39,168 bases of DNA, from the IMG/VR virus record IMGVR_UViG_3300021425_000076, positions 1 through 39,168 of that record, one strand, 5' to 3'. Position numbers and translations under genes: made by a program. Source of the DNA: a virus. Below the pieces are notes generated by a model that saw only the letters and a list, made by a program, of their open reading frames with translations, had not been told where the DNA came from and searched no databases. Within the stretch, counting starts at the first letter, position 1. Every line of letters begins with the position of its first letter. Shown here one piece after another: positions 22,625-28,655 of the stretch.

Positions 22625-22676
22625 TAGCACAAATGCTAAAAAATGTGTTGACAATTAGCACAAATGTGCGATAGTG
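22625..22676 (+). promoter_or_regulatory. Early promoter with two operator-like dyads
   Basis: TTGACA (22648-22653), a 16-17 base spacer and GATAGT/ATAGTG form a sigma70-like promoter. The 11-mer TAGCACAAATG occurs at 22625-22635 and 22656-22666, 31 bases apart (about three helical turns). The first copy is in a TAGCA-CAAA-TGCTA dyad, and the second is in GCAC-AAAT-GTGC (22658-22669), between the -35 and -10 boxes. This is a classic place for a repressor. The AT-rich stretch 22559-22624 before it has no gene. Confidence 0.65.
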
Positions 22677-22696
22677 ACATCAGCAGGACAACGCTG

Positions 22697-22897
22697 ATGC
22701 AAAACACCGCAAAAACAAACACGACTTGGAACTGGGCGCAAACGCTACGGCGGCGTGAACAGATTCATGGCTCGCTCCTGAAATCAGGTGCGGCGTCCGT
22801 GCGTGGTGAAAAGAATCGCGGCCCTGCAATCCTTACGAATGACAAAGCCTTTGAGAAGGGGCTTGGTTGTATCGACCGTCCGGGTTGCCGCCCGTAG
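22697..22897 (+). CDS. Doubtful leader ORF
   Basis: 66 codons from ATG 22697, with AGGA at 22685-22688. The start MQNTAKTNTTWNWAQTLRRR looks plausible but the end (KGLGCIDRPGCRP) does not, and the frame overlaps the structured leader. It could be a leader peptide that tunes the downstream terminator, or a chance ORF. Confidence 0.25.
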   Translation: MQNTAKTNTTWNWAQTLRRREQIHGSLLKSGAASVRGEKNRGPAILTNDKAFEKGLGCIDRPGCRP

Positions 22898-23080
22898 GTC
22901 ATTTAGCGGGTTACGCCTTGCCGGGCATGACTCCGCTTTGCAGAACATAGCAGGTACGGATGCCTGCGTCAAGACTTTTACGGGTTTACGCGGGAGTGGT
23001 ATCTGTGCGTAGTGTTGGACTTGTCAATTCAAATACTCTGACCACTCCTGTCGTGCAAGGTCGCGCGACATTGAAAACCC

Positions 23081-23114
23081 ACCCGGTGGCGCTTCACGGC
23101 GCGACCGGGTTTTT
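23081..23114 (+). terminator. Terminator in the early leader, with alternative pairing
   Basis: ACCCGGT (23081-23087) pairs with ACCGGGT (23104-23110), with an inner GCGC/GCGC and one mismatch, followed by TTTTT (23110-23114). The 3' arm overlaps GCGCGACC (23099-23106), which can pair instead with GGTCGCGC at 23059-23066. This gives a terminator/antiterminator choice before the early genes. Confidence 0.75.
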
Positions 23115-23211
23115 GTTTGCGCAATTCTTTGCAAATAGCACACACACAAATGGTCGGATTGTACCGGCCACACACACGCGGCATCGCCGCACTGCATAAA
23201 GGAATGAATCG

Positions 23212-23856
23212 ATGGCAAAAGCAAAGGTATCGTCGGCGGCTGAACAGGTCGCCATTCCCGCACCCAATTTCAAAACGTGCGAGTTCACAATTGTTGGCTC
23301 GGCCCCGTATGTGCAAAACGCTTTCAGTAAGAAGGCGCTCGAAACCATGCGGGCCAAACAAGGTGCCGGTTCGACCGCTAAGAAGGGCGGCAAGAAAGAA
23401 GCCAAGGACTTTGATGAGTGCTTCCGGCAGTCGATGCACAGGTCGCGTGACGGATGGTATGGCATTCCAGCCGGGGCGTTTCGCGCGGCGATTGTGAGCG
23501 CGTGCAGGACCGTCGGTTTCAAGATGGTGCTTGCAAAGCTGTCTGCATTCGTTGAAGCGGACGGGTTTGATGCTGTTGATGGCACACCGCTTGTCCGCAT
23601 CACAAAGGGCGATCCGCGTCACGTTGAACACTACGTCCGAATCCAACAGACGACCGACATTCGCGTGCGTGCGATGTGGGATGAGGGCTGGGAGGCGGTC
23701 TTGCGTGTTCGGTTCGATGCGGACCAATTCACAACTGCCGACATGGCCAACCTAATCATGCGAGTTGGTCAACAGGTTGGCATCGGCGAGGGCAGGCCCG
23801 ACAGCAAGAGCAGTACGGGCATGGGCTGGGGGTTGTTCATTATCAAAGGCGACTAG
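23212..23856 (+). CDS. Conserved phage early protein, unknown function
   Basis: 214 aa. Features I associate with a widespread phage early protein family: TCEFTIVGSAPYVQNAFSKK at the start, a Lys/Gly-rich linker, RDGWYGIPAGAFRAAIVSAC in the middle, and a C-terminal GWGLFIIKGD. No catalytic motif is evident. It is the first gene after the attenuator-like leader, AAAGGAA precedes the ATG, and a pentamer array begins at its stop codon. A role in recombination or replication is suggested only by the downstream ERF and SSB genes. Confidence 0.8.
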   Translation: MAKAKVSSAAEQVAIPAPNFKTCEFTIVGSAPYVQNAFSKKALETMRAKQGAGSTAKKGGKKEAKDFDECFRQSMHRSRDGWYGIPAGAFRAAIVSACRTVGFKMVLAKLSAFVEADGFDAVDGTPLVRITKGDPRHVEHYVRIQQTTDIRVRAMWDEGWEAVLRVRFDADQFTTADMANLIMRVGQQVGIGEGRPDSKSSTGMGWGLFIIKGD

Positions 23857-23976
23857 GCAGGCGAGGCGAGGCGTGGCGAGGCCGGGCCTGGCGCGTCGCG
23901 GCAAAGCAAGGCAGGCAAGGCCAGGCTTGGCACGGCGTGGCACGGCTAGGCACGGCAACGCAAGGCAGGCACGGAA
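23854..23976 (+). repeat. Degenerate pentanucleotide array 1 (NGGCN type)
   Basis: About 120 bases of back-to-back 5-mers of the form (A/T/C/G)GGC(A/G/C), for example AGGCG AGGCG TGGCG AGGCC. The first unit, TAGGC, contains the stop codon of the upstream gene. The array is free of stop codons in the frame of the next gene. It ends about 17 bases before the next ATG, followed by an RBS (AAAGGAA). A related array follows the next gene. Confidence 0.9.
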
Positions 23977-23992
23977 ACACGAAAGGAATCAA

Positions 23993-24463
23993 ATGCAAAG
24001 CGCAATCGAAATGGAATTGGAAGCGATTAGGAAGAAGGCGGGGGGGGTTCTCAACCCGCCCGACGTGGTGGAGTTCGCCAAGAATCCCAAAACCGCACTT
24101 CACATGCGGTTTGAGTGGGATGACACGAAGGCTGCGGCGGAGTACCGATTGTGGCAAGCGCGTGAAATCATTCGCGTGTGCGTCACCGTTCTGCCGCAGG
24201 ACAATAAGCCCATCCGCGCCTACGTGTCACTCGTGGATGATCGTGGCAAGAACGGGTATCGCTCTATCGGTGACGTAATGGCCGATCCCGAAAGGCGATC
24301 CGCACTGATTGATCAGGCGTTGCGGGAACTAAACCAATTCCAAGCTAAGTACCGACGCATCAAGGAACTTTCCCCGGTTTTTGATGCGGCTAAACGAGTG
24401 CAAAAGTCTCACGCGGCGAATATTCCTTCGCGGCAAGGCGTGGCTGCGCAGGCAGTTGCTTAG
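23993..24463 (+). CDS. Conserved phage protein between the pentamer arrays, unknown
   Basis: 156 aa from ATG 23993, after AAAGGAA. Helical, charged protein: MELEAIRKKAGGVLNPPDVV, then FAKNPKTALHMRFEWDDTKA and AAEYRLWQAREIIRVCVTVL. This resembles a phage protein family with an HTH-like or small wHTH layout, but I know no function. The last residues (SRQGVAAQAVA) are encoded by sequence that already resembles the following array. A longer in-frame version reading back through array 1 is possible but lacks an RBS. Confidence 0.78.
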   Translation: MQSAIEMELEAIRKKAGGVLNPPDVVEFAKNPKTALHMRFEWDDTKAAAEYRLWQAREIIRVCVTVLPQDNKPIRAYVSLVDDRGKNGYRSIGDVMADPERRSALIDQALRELNQFQAKYRRIKELSPVFDAAKRVQKSHAANIPSRQGVAAQAVA

Positions 24464-24586
24464 GCAGGCGATGCGAGGCGATGCGGGGCGAGGCACGGCA
24501 TGGCAAAGCAAGGCAGGCGTGGCAAGGCTAGGCGTGGCGTGGCGAGGTACGGCCGGGCAAGGCATGGCGAGGCAGGCAAAAACCAA
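24461..24586 (+). repeat. Degenerate pentanucleotide array 2 (NGGCN type)
   Basis: About 125 bases of the same 5-mer type, same strand. It again starts at the stop codon of the preceding gene, with TAGGCAGGCGA shared exactly with the first 11 bases of array 1 (23854-23864). After the opening, unit order differs (ATGCG, GGGCG, CGGCA, TGGCA, AAGCA, AGGCA), so it is not a simple copy. Similar units reach back into the gene's last 30 bases. Confidence 0.9.
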
Positions 24587-24803
24587 AGGCAAATTACCAA
24601 TGACTCCAACACACTCAACAAAAAGGACTAAGCGGGTACAGGCTAGCGCCCGCACCTTCGCCGCTTTCCGTTCGCGACGGCAGGCGGCACTTTGTCATCT
24701 TCGTGGCAGCGACGTGTGCGAGCCGGGCTTACCCCCCGTGGCGGCGCGTCGCAATTACTCAACCGGCTCCCGACCTGTTCGTTCAAACCGATTCGCGAGC
24801 CTG

Positions 24804-24838
24804 CGCCGTCATTGCTTAATTGCGATGGCGGCGTTTTT
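24804..24838 (+). terminator. Strong rho-independent terminator
   Basis: A 12-bp stem (CGCCGTCATTGC, 24804-24815, with GCGATGGCGGCG, 24822-24833, including two G-U pairs), a 6-base loop TTAATT, and TTTTT at 24834-24838. Length and U-run are as expected for an efficient terminator, yet early genes continue on the same strand, so antitermination or a new promoter is needed downstream. Confidence 0.82.
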
Positions 24839-24913
24839 CGTGCGCCAAGGGACTGGCGTTTGTTGCCACCGTATTGCAAAGGATGCGGTGGGTGCGGTGG
24901 TCTCTCCATGCTC

Positions 24914-24947
24914 GGCGCGTCGGGCTTTACTGTCCGGCGCGCCTTTT
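24914..24947 (+). terminator. Second terminator-like hairpin
   Basis: GGCGCG-T-CGG (24914-24923) pairs with CCG-G-CGCGCC (24934-24943) around a 10-base loop, followed by TTTT (24944-24947). It lies 76 bases after the strong terminator and just before the next RBS. Confidence 0.6.
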
Positions 24948-24969
24948 CATTTCATGCGGAGGTATGACT

Positions 24970-25491
24970 GTGCGTAACACCTTACAAGGCGAATCTTCAC
25001 AAATGCACATAAAGCGGCTTGGCAACGTGCATTCGATTAACGCAAGCGTTAACGCGCGGATTGAATACACCTGCGCAGTTCTACTGAATCGCGCATGCCC
25101 AACGCTCACATTCAAGGGTGACCGCGTGGTACGTGGAAAGCCAACGCCGCCAGTTGTGCGAGAGGTGAAAGATACGTCGGATTGGGACAAGTACAACGCG
25201 CTGATTAAGCAGGGCCGACACTTACCAACCAAAGTCGTGGGGCAAATGCTGAATGTTCACACAACTTCCGTTCGTGACTTGTGGTCAACACACGCGATTC
25301 ACTGTGTAGAGATTGGCAATCGCGTGCTTTACACCTCGCGTTCTGTTGCGCGACTCATGGTTGAACGCCACAACGACAAAACCAACCCGTACCAGATGAA
25401 CGACGAACAACGCCGGTTTGCCAATCGGCATGGAGGCGGTCATGGACGACCCGCTAAAGATTCAGGACGAACAGTATTGGGCGGCGCTTGA
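24970..25491 (+). CDS. DNA-binding protein with MerR/excisionase-like helix-turn-helix
   Basis: 173 aa from GTG 24970, 7 bases after GGAGG (24958-24962). An ATG at 24964 is also in frame but only one base from that RBS. Residues near 90-135 (LPTKVVGQMLNVHTTSVRDL, then HCVEIGNRVLYTSRSVARLM) form a winged helix of the MerR/excisionase type. The preceding part holds LTFKGDRVVRGKPTPP, which resembles a stretch in the next protein. Likely a regulator of early genes. It overlaps the following gene by 50 bases. Confidence 0.72.
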   Translation: MRNTLQGESSQMHIKRLGNVHSINASVNARIEYTCAVLLNRACPTLTFKGDRVVRGKPTPPVVREVKDTSDWDKYNALIKQGRHLPTKVVGQMLNVHTTSVRDLWSTHAIHCVEIGNRVLYTSRSVARLMVERHNDKTNPYQMNDEQRRFANRHGGGHGRPAKDSGRTVLGGA

Positions 25492-25720
25492 GGAATACTG
25501 CCACAACCTGCCGCTCGCGAGGCTTGGAATCAACCTTGTGTTCGACGGCAATACGCTGGTTCGCGGAAAGCTGCCGCCACGACCGATTCACCCGTTTTGC
25601 GAAAAAAGACAGATAACGATTGACACCAAGCGCATGGAACTTGACGCGCAGTTGAGAATAGAAGGCGACGACACCTCGATGTTTCTCGATTTTGAAGCAG
25701 CCACGGAAGGCAGCAAATGA
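25442..25720 (+). CDS. Small acidic protein, shares a motif with the previous gene
   Basis: 92 aa from ATG 25442 (GGAGG 5 bases upstream). INLVFDGNTLVRGKLPPRPI is close to the LTFKGDRVVRGKPTPPVV stretch of the upstream protein, so both may contain the same small domain. The rest is acidic (LRIEGDDTSMFLDFEAATEG). Function unknown. Ends with an ATGA overlap into the next gene. Confidence 0.7.
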   Translation: MDDPLKIQDEQYWAALEEYCHNLPLARLGINLVFDGNTLVRGKLPPRPIHPFCEKRQITIDTKRMELDAQLRIEGDDTSMFLDFEAATEGSK

Positions 25721-26133
25721 CACTTGCAGATGCAAAACGACTTGAAGAACGCAACGAAGAATACGCACGGCAGCAGGTTCGCGCGAGGCAAGATGACTAC
25801 TCGCCTCTGTCGCCGCAACAATTCTGGAACCGCAACAGCACGCTCGCCATCGAGGCGGGACGCGACTACGGCGCGTTGTACGACCAGATTGCCGCGTGGT
25901 GCAAGCAAGATAACCGCGTCCCCTATGACACCGAATACACCGTGCGATTCATTTACGTGCGGTTCTCGCGCGAGTTTCAATTGCCGGGACGAATTACGCG
26001 CAACGTCAACATTCAGGGCGAGCGCCGCGAACTAACTATCGAACTGGAACCCCACCCCGACCCCACGGTTAAAGACGACGGAAACGGCGGGTACGTGGAG
26101 GTGGATTTACACGTAAGCATTTTGGAGGCTTAA
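25717..26133 (+). CDS. Early protein, unknown
   Basis: 138 aa. An N-terminal charged helix (MTLADAKRLEERNEEYARQQ) leads to aromatic sequence (YDQIAAWCKQDNRVPYDTEY) and a beta-rich, acidic C-terminus (IELEPHPDPTVKDDGNGGYV). Not recognised. It starts with an ATGA overlap and is followed within two bases by the membrane protein gene. Confidence 0.68.
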   Translation: MTLADAKRLEERNEEYARQQVRARQDDYSPLSPQQFWNRNSTLAIEAGRDYGALYDQIAAWCKQDNRVPYDTEYTVRFIYVRFSREFQLPGRITRNVNIQGERRELTIELEPHPDPTVKDDGNGGYVEVDLHVSILEA

Positions 26134-26135
26134 CC

Positions 26136-26525
26136 ATGACACACATACGACTTGATAAATGCAGCGAAGTAATCGGCAAGATGCGCGACCCGAACTATCC
26201 ATCGGTAGACAGCGCAGAGTTTGGCGCGGCGATTGGTGCGTTGGTCGCGTCGTGTGATGACGGCCCGGAAGTTATCGACAGCAAATCCGAACTTGGCCAA
26301 GCGATCAATCGTGCCATCGCCCCAGAGTGCGAAGCGTCTCGCGTTGCCTGCGGCTGGACGTGGTTCGACTGGATCATCGTCGGCTACATGCTCTTGGCGC
26401 TCACCTGCGAGGTGATGCTTGCCGCGCAAATCATGGCGGGGCAGGTGCGTTGGCAAACGGTTGTCGTTGCGGTGCTGTCCGTGGTTGGCATGTTTGGGTT
26501 TGGCGTGATGAGAGGGGGGAAGTAA
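26136..26525 (+). CDS. Small protein with two transmembrane segments
   Basis: 129 aa. About 85 soluble residues precede two hydrophobic helices: WFDWIIVGYMLLALTCEVML (about 75-94) and VVVAVLSVVGMFGFGVMRGG (about 109-128). Not recognised. With two helices and a short charged end it has the outline of a class II holin with a large N-terminal domain, but it lies in the early region, away from late genes. An RBS (GGAGG) is near 26125. Confidence 0.68.
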   Translation: MTHIRLDKCSEVIGKMRDPNYPSVDSAEFGAAIGALVASCDDGPEVIDSKSELGQAINRAIAPECEASRVACGWTWFDWIIVGYMLLALTCEVMLAAQIMAGQVRWQTVVVAVLSVVGMFGFGVMRGGK

Positions 26526-26698
26526 TGGGAACGAAGCAAGAGGTAAAGCCCGACCCGCGCAAACTCGCCGCAATGGACATCGAACACCGGCGCGTGCGCC
26601 AGTCGCGCGAACCACGACCCGGCGACCTGTACTTGCCGAGCGAAACAAACACCGACCGCATCGAAGCATTCAACCAACAGGAGCCGCAACGTGTCTAA
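26525..26698 (+). CDS. Small charged protein, unknown
   Basis: 57 aa from ATG 26525 (TAATG overlap with the membrane protein gene). Very charged: MGTKQEVKPDPRKLAAMDIE and HRRVRQSREPRPGDLYLPSE. No domain recognised. It overlaps the next gene, which starts at a GTG 26691, by 8 bases. Confidence 0.62.
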   Translation: MGTKQEVKPDPRKLAAMDIEHRRVRQSREPRPGDLYLPSETNTDRIEAFNQQEPQRV

Positions 26699-27170
26699 CC
26701 AATTGACCACCGTATCAATCAACGACGCGATTAACTCGCTTATCGACGAAGTATCGTCCCTTTCACCCGAAGCGCCTGTTGAGCAGGTGTTGACGGTGCG
26801 TGAGCGTATCGACGCGGCAACGCAACGCCTGCGCGAAGTCAAGGGCATGATCGACGATGCGATGCTGCAATGGATCAACGCCAACGGCGAGATTGAACAC
26901 GGCACGATTCGCTACTACGTCGGCAAGACCACGACGAAGAAATGTCGAGACAACGCCAAGACCATCGAAGCTGCATATGAGGCGGTTGAAGGTGATGCCG
27001 ACCGCTTCGCCGAACTGTTGAGCAGTAACGCATTCAAGCCGGGCGCGTGCAGCAAGGTGTTCACCGACGAGCAATTCGATGAATGCTTTGAAGTGGTCGA
27101 GCAGCAAGATGTCAAGACCGGAAAACCCAAGAAGTCAGTCCACAAGGTGGATTCACGTTTCCTGAAATAA
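26691..27170 (+). CDS. Conserved phage protein preceding ERF, unknown
   Basis: 159 aa from GTG 26691, RBS CAGGAG about 8 bases upstream. Helical N-terminus (PEAPVEQVLTVRERIDAATQ) and a central GEIEHGTIRYYVGKTTTKKC typical of a phage protein often found next to single-strand annealing genes. The second half has a run of acidic helices. Function unknown, possibly an accessory to recombination. Confidence 0.7.
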   Translation: MSNQLTTVSINDAINSLIDEVSSLSPEAPVEQVLTVRERIDAATQRLREVKGMIDDAMLQWINANGEIEHGTIRYYVGKTTTKKCRDNAKTIEAAYEAVEGDADRFAELLSSNAFKPGACSKVFTDEQFDECFEVVEQQDVKTGKPKKSVHKVDSRFLK

Positions 27171-27181
27171 GGAGTCTCGAA

Positions 27182-27805
27182 ATGTCAACAGATAAAGCAC
27201 CAAACTTATACCTACGCCTTTTGAGAGTGATGGGGGCCGTGGGCTACATTCAGAAGGGCGACAAAAAGGTCAACAATCAATATCGGTTCGTGTCGCACGA
27301 TCAAGTGACGGGCGCGGTGCGTCCGCATTTGGTTGATCAGGGCGTCGTCTACTTCGCGTCCGTCGTTGAGTACAAACAGGACGGCAACCGCACCGAGGTA
27401 ACAGTGGATGTGACGTTCGTGAATACGGACGATCCGAGCGACAAACTGACTGTGCGAAGTCTCGGCTTCGGCGTTGACCCGCAAGATAAAGGTCCGGGCA
27501 AAGCCGTTAGCTACGCGGTGAAGTACGCGCTGCTTAAAACGCTTGGGCTTGAAACCGGCGACGACCCCGACGCGGACACAGGCAACGACTTCACCCACAA
27601 GCCTGCCACGGCTTCCACCGAGTCCGTCGCTGAACTGCGGCGCTTAATTGGCGCGGCTCGCATTGCGGACGATATGGTCGCCGTATGGCTGGACAAAGCA
27701 AATGTTAGCGACCTTGCGGGCATGACACAGAATCAGGTGGATAAATGCACCACCCTGATTCAAACCAAATATCTAGCGGCTGGTCGCAAAGGAAATGCAG
27801 CGTGA
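27182..27805 (+). CDS. ERF-family single-strand annealing recombinase
   Basis: 207 aa. The ERF signature is clear: YRFVSHDQVTGAVRPHLVDQ, a YFASVVEYKQDGNRTEVTVD strand pair, and LGFGVDPQDKGPGKAVSYAV followed by KYALLKTLGLETGDDPD. ERF proteins anneal complementary single strands during recombination-dependent replication. The C-terminal 60 residues form a small helical domain (SVAELRRLIGAARIADDMVA). It is followed by a NinB-like gene and SSB, a usual recombination set. Confidence 0.92.
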   Translation: MSTDKAPNLYLRLLRVMGAVGYIQKGDKKVNNQYRFVSHDQVTGAVRPHLVDQGVVYFASVVEYKQDGNRTEVTVDVTFVNTDDPSDKLTVRSLGFGVDPQDKGPGKAVSYAVKYALLKTLGLETGDDPDADTGNDFTHKPATASTESVAELRRLIGAARIADDMVAVWLDKANVSDLAGMTQNQVDKCTTLIQTKYLAAGRKGNAA

Positions 27806-28221
27806 CCGAGATGATCGTTGACATGTCGAACGCGAAACAATCGTCAATGTTTCTCAACGGACTGCGCCGCCTTCGGGGTTCGTACCGCTTTGACTTTTGC
27901 AAGCATCGTCCGCGCCGCAGCGACCGACAAAACCGCTACTACTGGCCGTGCATGGTTCACCCGTTCGCCGATTTTCTACGCGACCAGGGTGAAACCACCA
28001 CCGATGAAGAGGCGCACGAACTACTCAAATACAAGTTTCTGCGCCGCAGCAAAGTTAATCCAACGACTGGCGAGGTCATCGAATACGTGCCAAGCACAAC
28101 GAGCCTCGATACCGCAGAGTTCAACGAATACCTAGACAAGTGCGCCGCGTGGCTGGCTGACATGTTTGGAATCATTGTTCCAGACCCCGACGCATATCAC
28201 GAAAAGGAAAGCAAGCAATGA
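27802..28221 (+). CDS. NinB/Orf-like recombination mediator candidate
   Basis: 139 aa from GTG 27802, overlapping the ERF stop as GTGA. The pattern RRSDRQNRYYWPCMVHPFAD, TTTDEEAHELLKYKFLRRSK and SLDTAEFNEYLDKCAAWLAD resembles the NinB family, including the short motif before the last helix pair (STTSL). NinB/Orf assists recombinase loading on SSB-coated strands, which fits neighbours ERF and SSB. Family assignment is by pattern only. Confidence 0.65.
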   Translation: MTEMIVDMSNAKQSSMFLNGLRRLRGSYRFDFCKHRPRRSDRQNRYYWPCMVHPFADFLRDQGETTTDEEAHELLKYKFLRRSKVNPTTGEVIEYVPSTTSLDTAEFNEYLDKCAAWLADMFGIIVPDPDAYHEKESKQ

Positions 28222-28655
28222 ACACCATCGTAATCCTTGGACGACTCACCCGCGATTTTGAATTGCGGTACACGCAGAACAACACCGCCGTTGCAAGTGG
28301 CAGCGTTGCGTCAAACCGAAAGTTTGGCAGCAATGAAGAAACGGCATTCTTTGATTTAACGGTTTGGGGCAAGTCTGCCGAGGCCATTGCCGAACACACG
28401 CACAAGGGCGACATGCTGCACATCGTTGGCCGTGTCATCACTGAAACGTGGGAAGGCAAAGACGGCGGCAAGCGTAGCAAAAACGGCGTCACGGTTACGG
28501 ACTGGACATTCGCGCAATCCAAGGGCGGCGCTCAATCCGAATCGCGTGCGTCTCAAGGTTCGCGCGTGGATGACGGGCCGCATGAACACGCGGCGATTGA
28601 CTCCGAGGACATACCGTTCACCCCTGATGGATTCTACGGAAAGGCATGGATGTAA
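28218..28655 (+). CDS. ssb: Single-stranded DNA-binding protein
   Basis: 145 aa. The OB fold is typical (MNTIVILGRLTRDFELRYTQ, then FFDLTVWGKSAEAIAEHTHKG, HIVGRVITETWEGKDG). SSB proteins usually end in an acidic D-D-I-P-F tip that recruits partners. Here DSEDIPF is present but followed by 11 more residues (TPDGFYGKAWM), so the tip is not terminal. It overlaps upstream by ATGA and downstream by TAATG. Confidence 0.93.
   Translation: MNTIVILGRLTRDFELRYTQNNTAVASGSVASNRKFGSNEETAFFDLTVWGKSAEAIAEHTHKGDMLHIVGRVITETWEGKDGGKRSKNGVTVTDWTFAQSKGGAQSESRASQGSRVDDGPHEHAAIDSEDIPFTPDGFYGKAWM

Larger units (their letters stand above)
22677..23114 (+). ncRNA. Structured leader or small RNA upstream of the early operon
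   Basis: This stretch follows the early promoter and ends in a terminator. It is rich in inverted repeats: ATCAGC/GCTGAT (22679-22698), GCAGG/CCTGC (22950-22967), GGAGTGGT with ACCACTCC (22993-23000 and 23041-23048), and GGTCGCGC with GCGCGACC (23059-23066 and 23099-23106). The last pair shares bases with the terminator stem, so the two are mutually exclusive, as in an attenuator. Bases 23115-23211, between terminator and first gene, show no gene. Pairings are seen; the RNA is inferred. Confidence 0.5.
24600..24960 (+). other. Hairpin-rich stretch without a convincing gene
   Basis: No frame here has both a good start and phage-like composition; the open frame 24692-24967 has only TTG and no RBS. 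RNA structure is strong: GCCGC/GCGGC enclosing CCGT/ACGG at about 24660-24687, and two terminator-like hairpins (separate entries). It could be a small RNA with its own terminator, or a tandem terminator that separates the first two early genes from the rest. Confidence 0.45.

Noticed and set aside
23765-24463. Longer ORF reading through pentamer array 1 into the 156-aa gene
   Set aside because: The array part is repeat-encoded, overlaps the preceding gene and has no RBS. ATG 23993 with AAAGGAA is better.
23854-24586. CRISPR array
   Set aside because: Units are contiguous 5-mers without unique spacers, and no cas genes are present.
24692-24967. 91-codon open frame over the hairpin-rich stretch
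   Set aside because: Only a TTG start, no RBS, and two terminator hairpins lie inside it. A cysteine cluster (CKGCGGCGG) makes it slightly tempting.
26136-26525. Holin
   Set aside because: Two membrane helices fit, but the gene is early, has a large soluble N-terminus and no endolysin neighbour.
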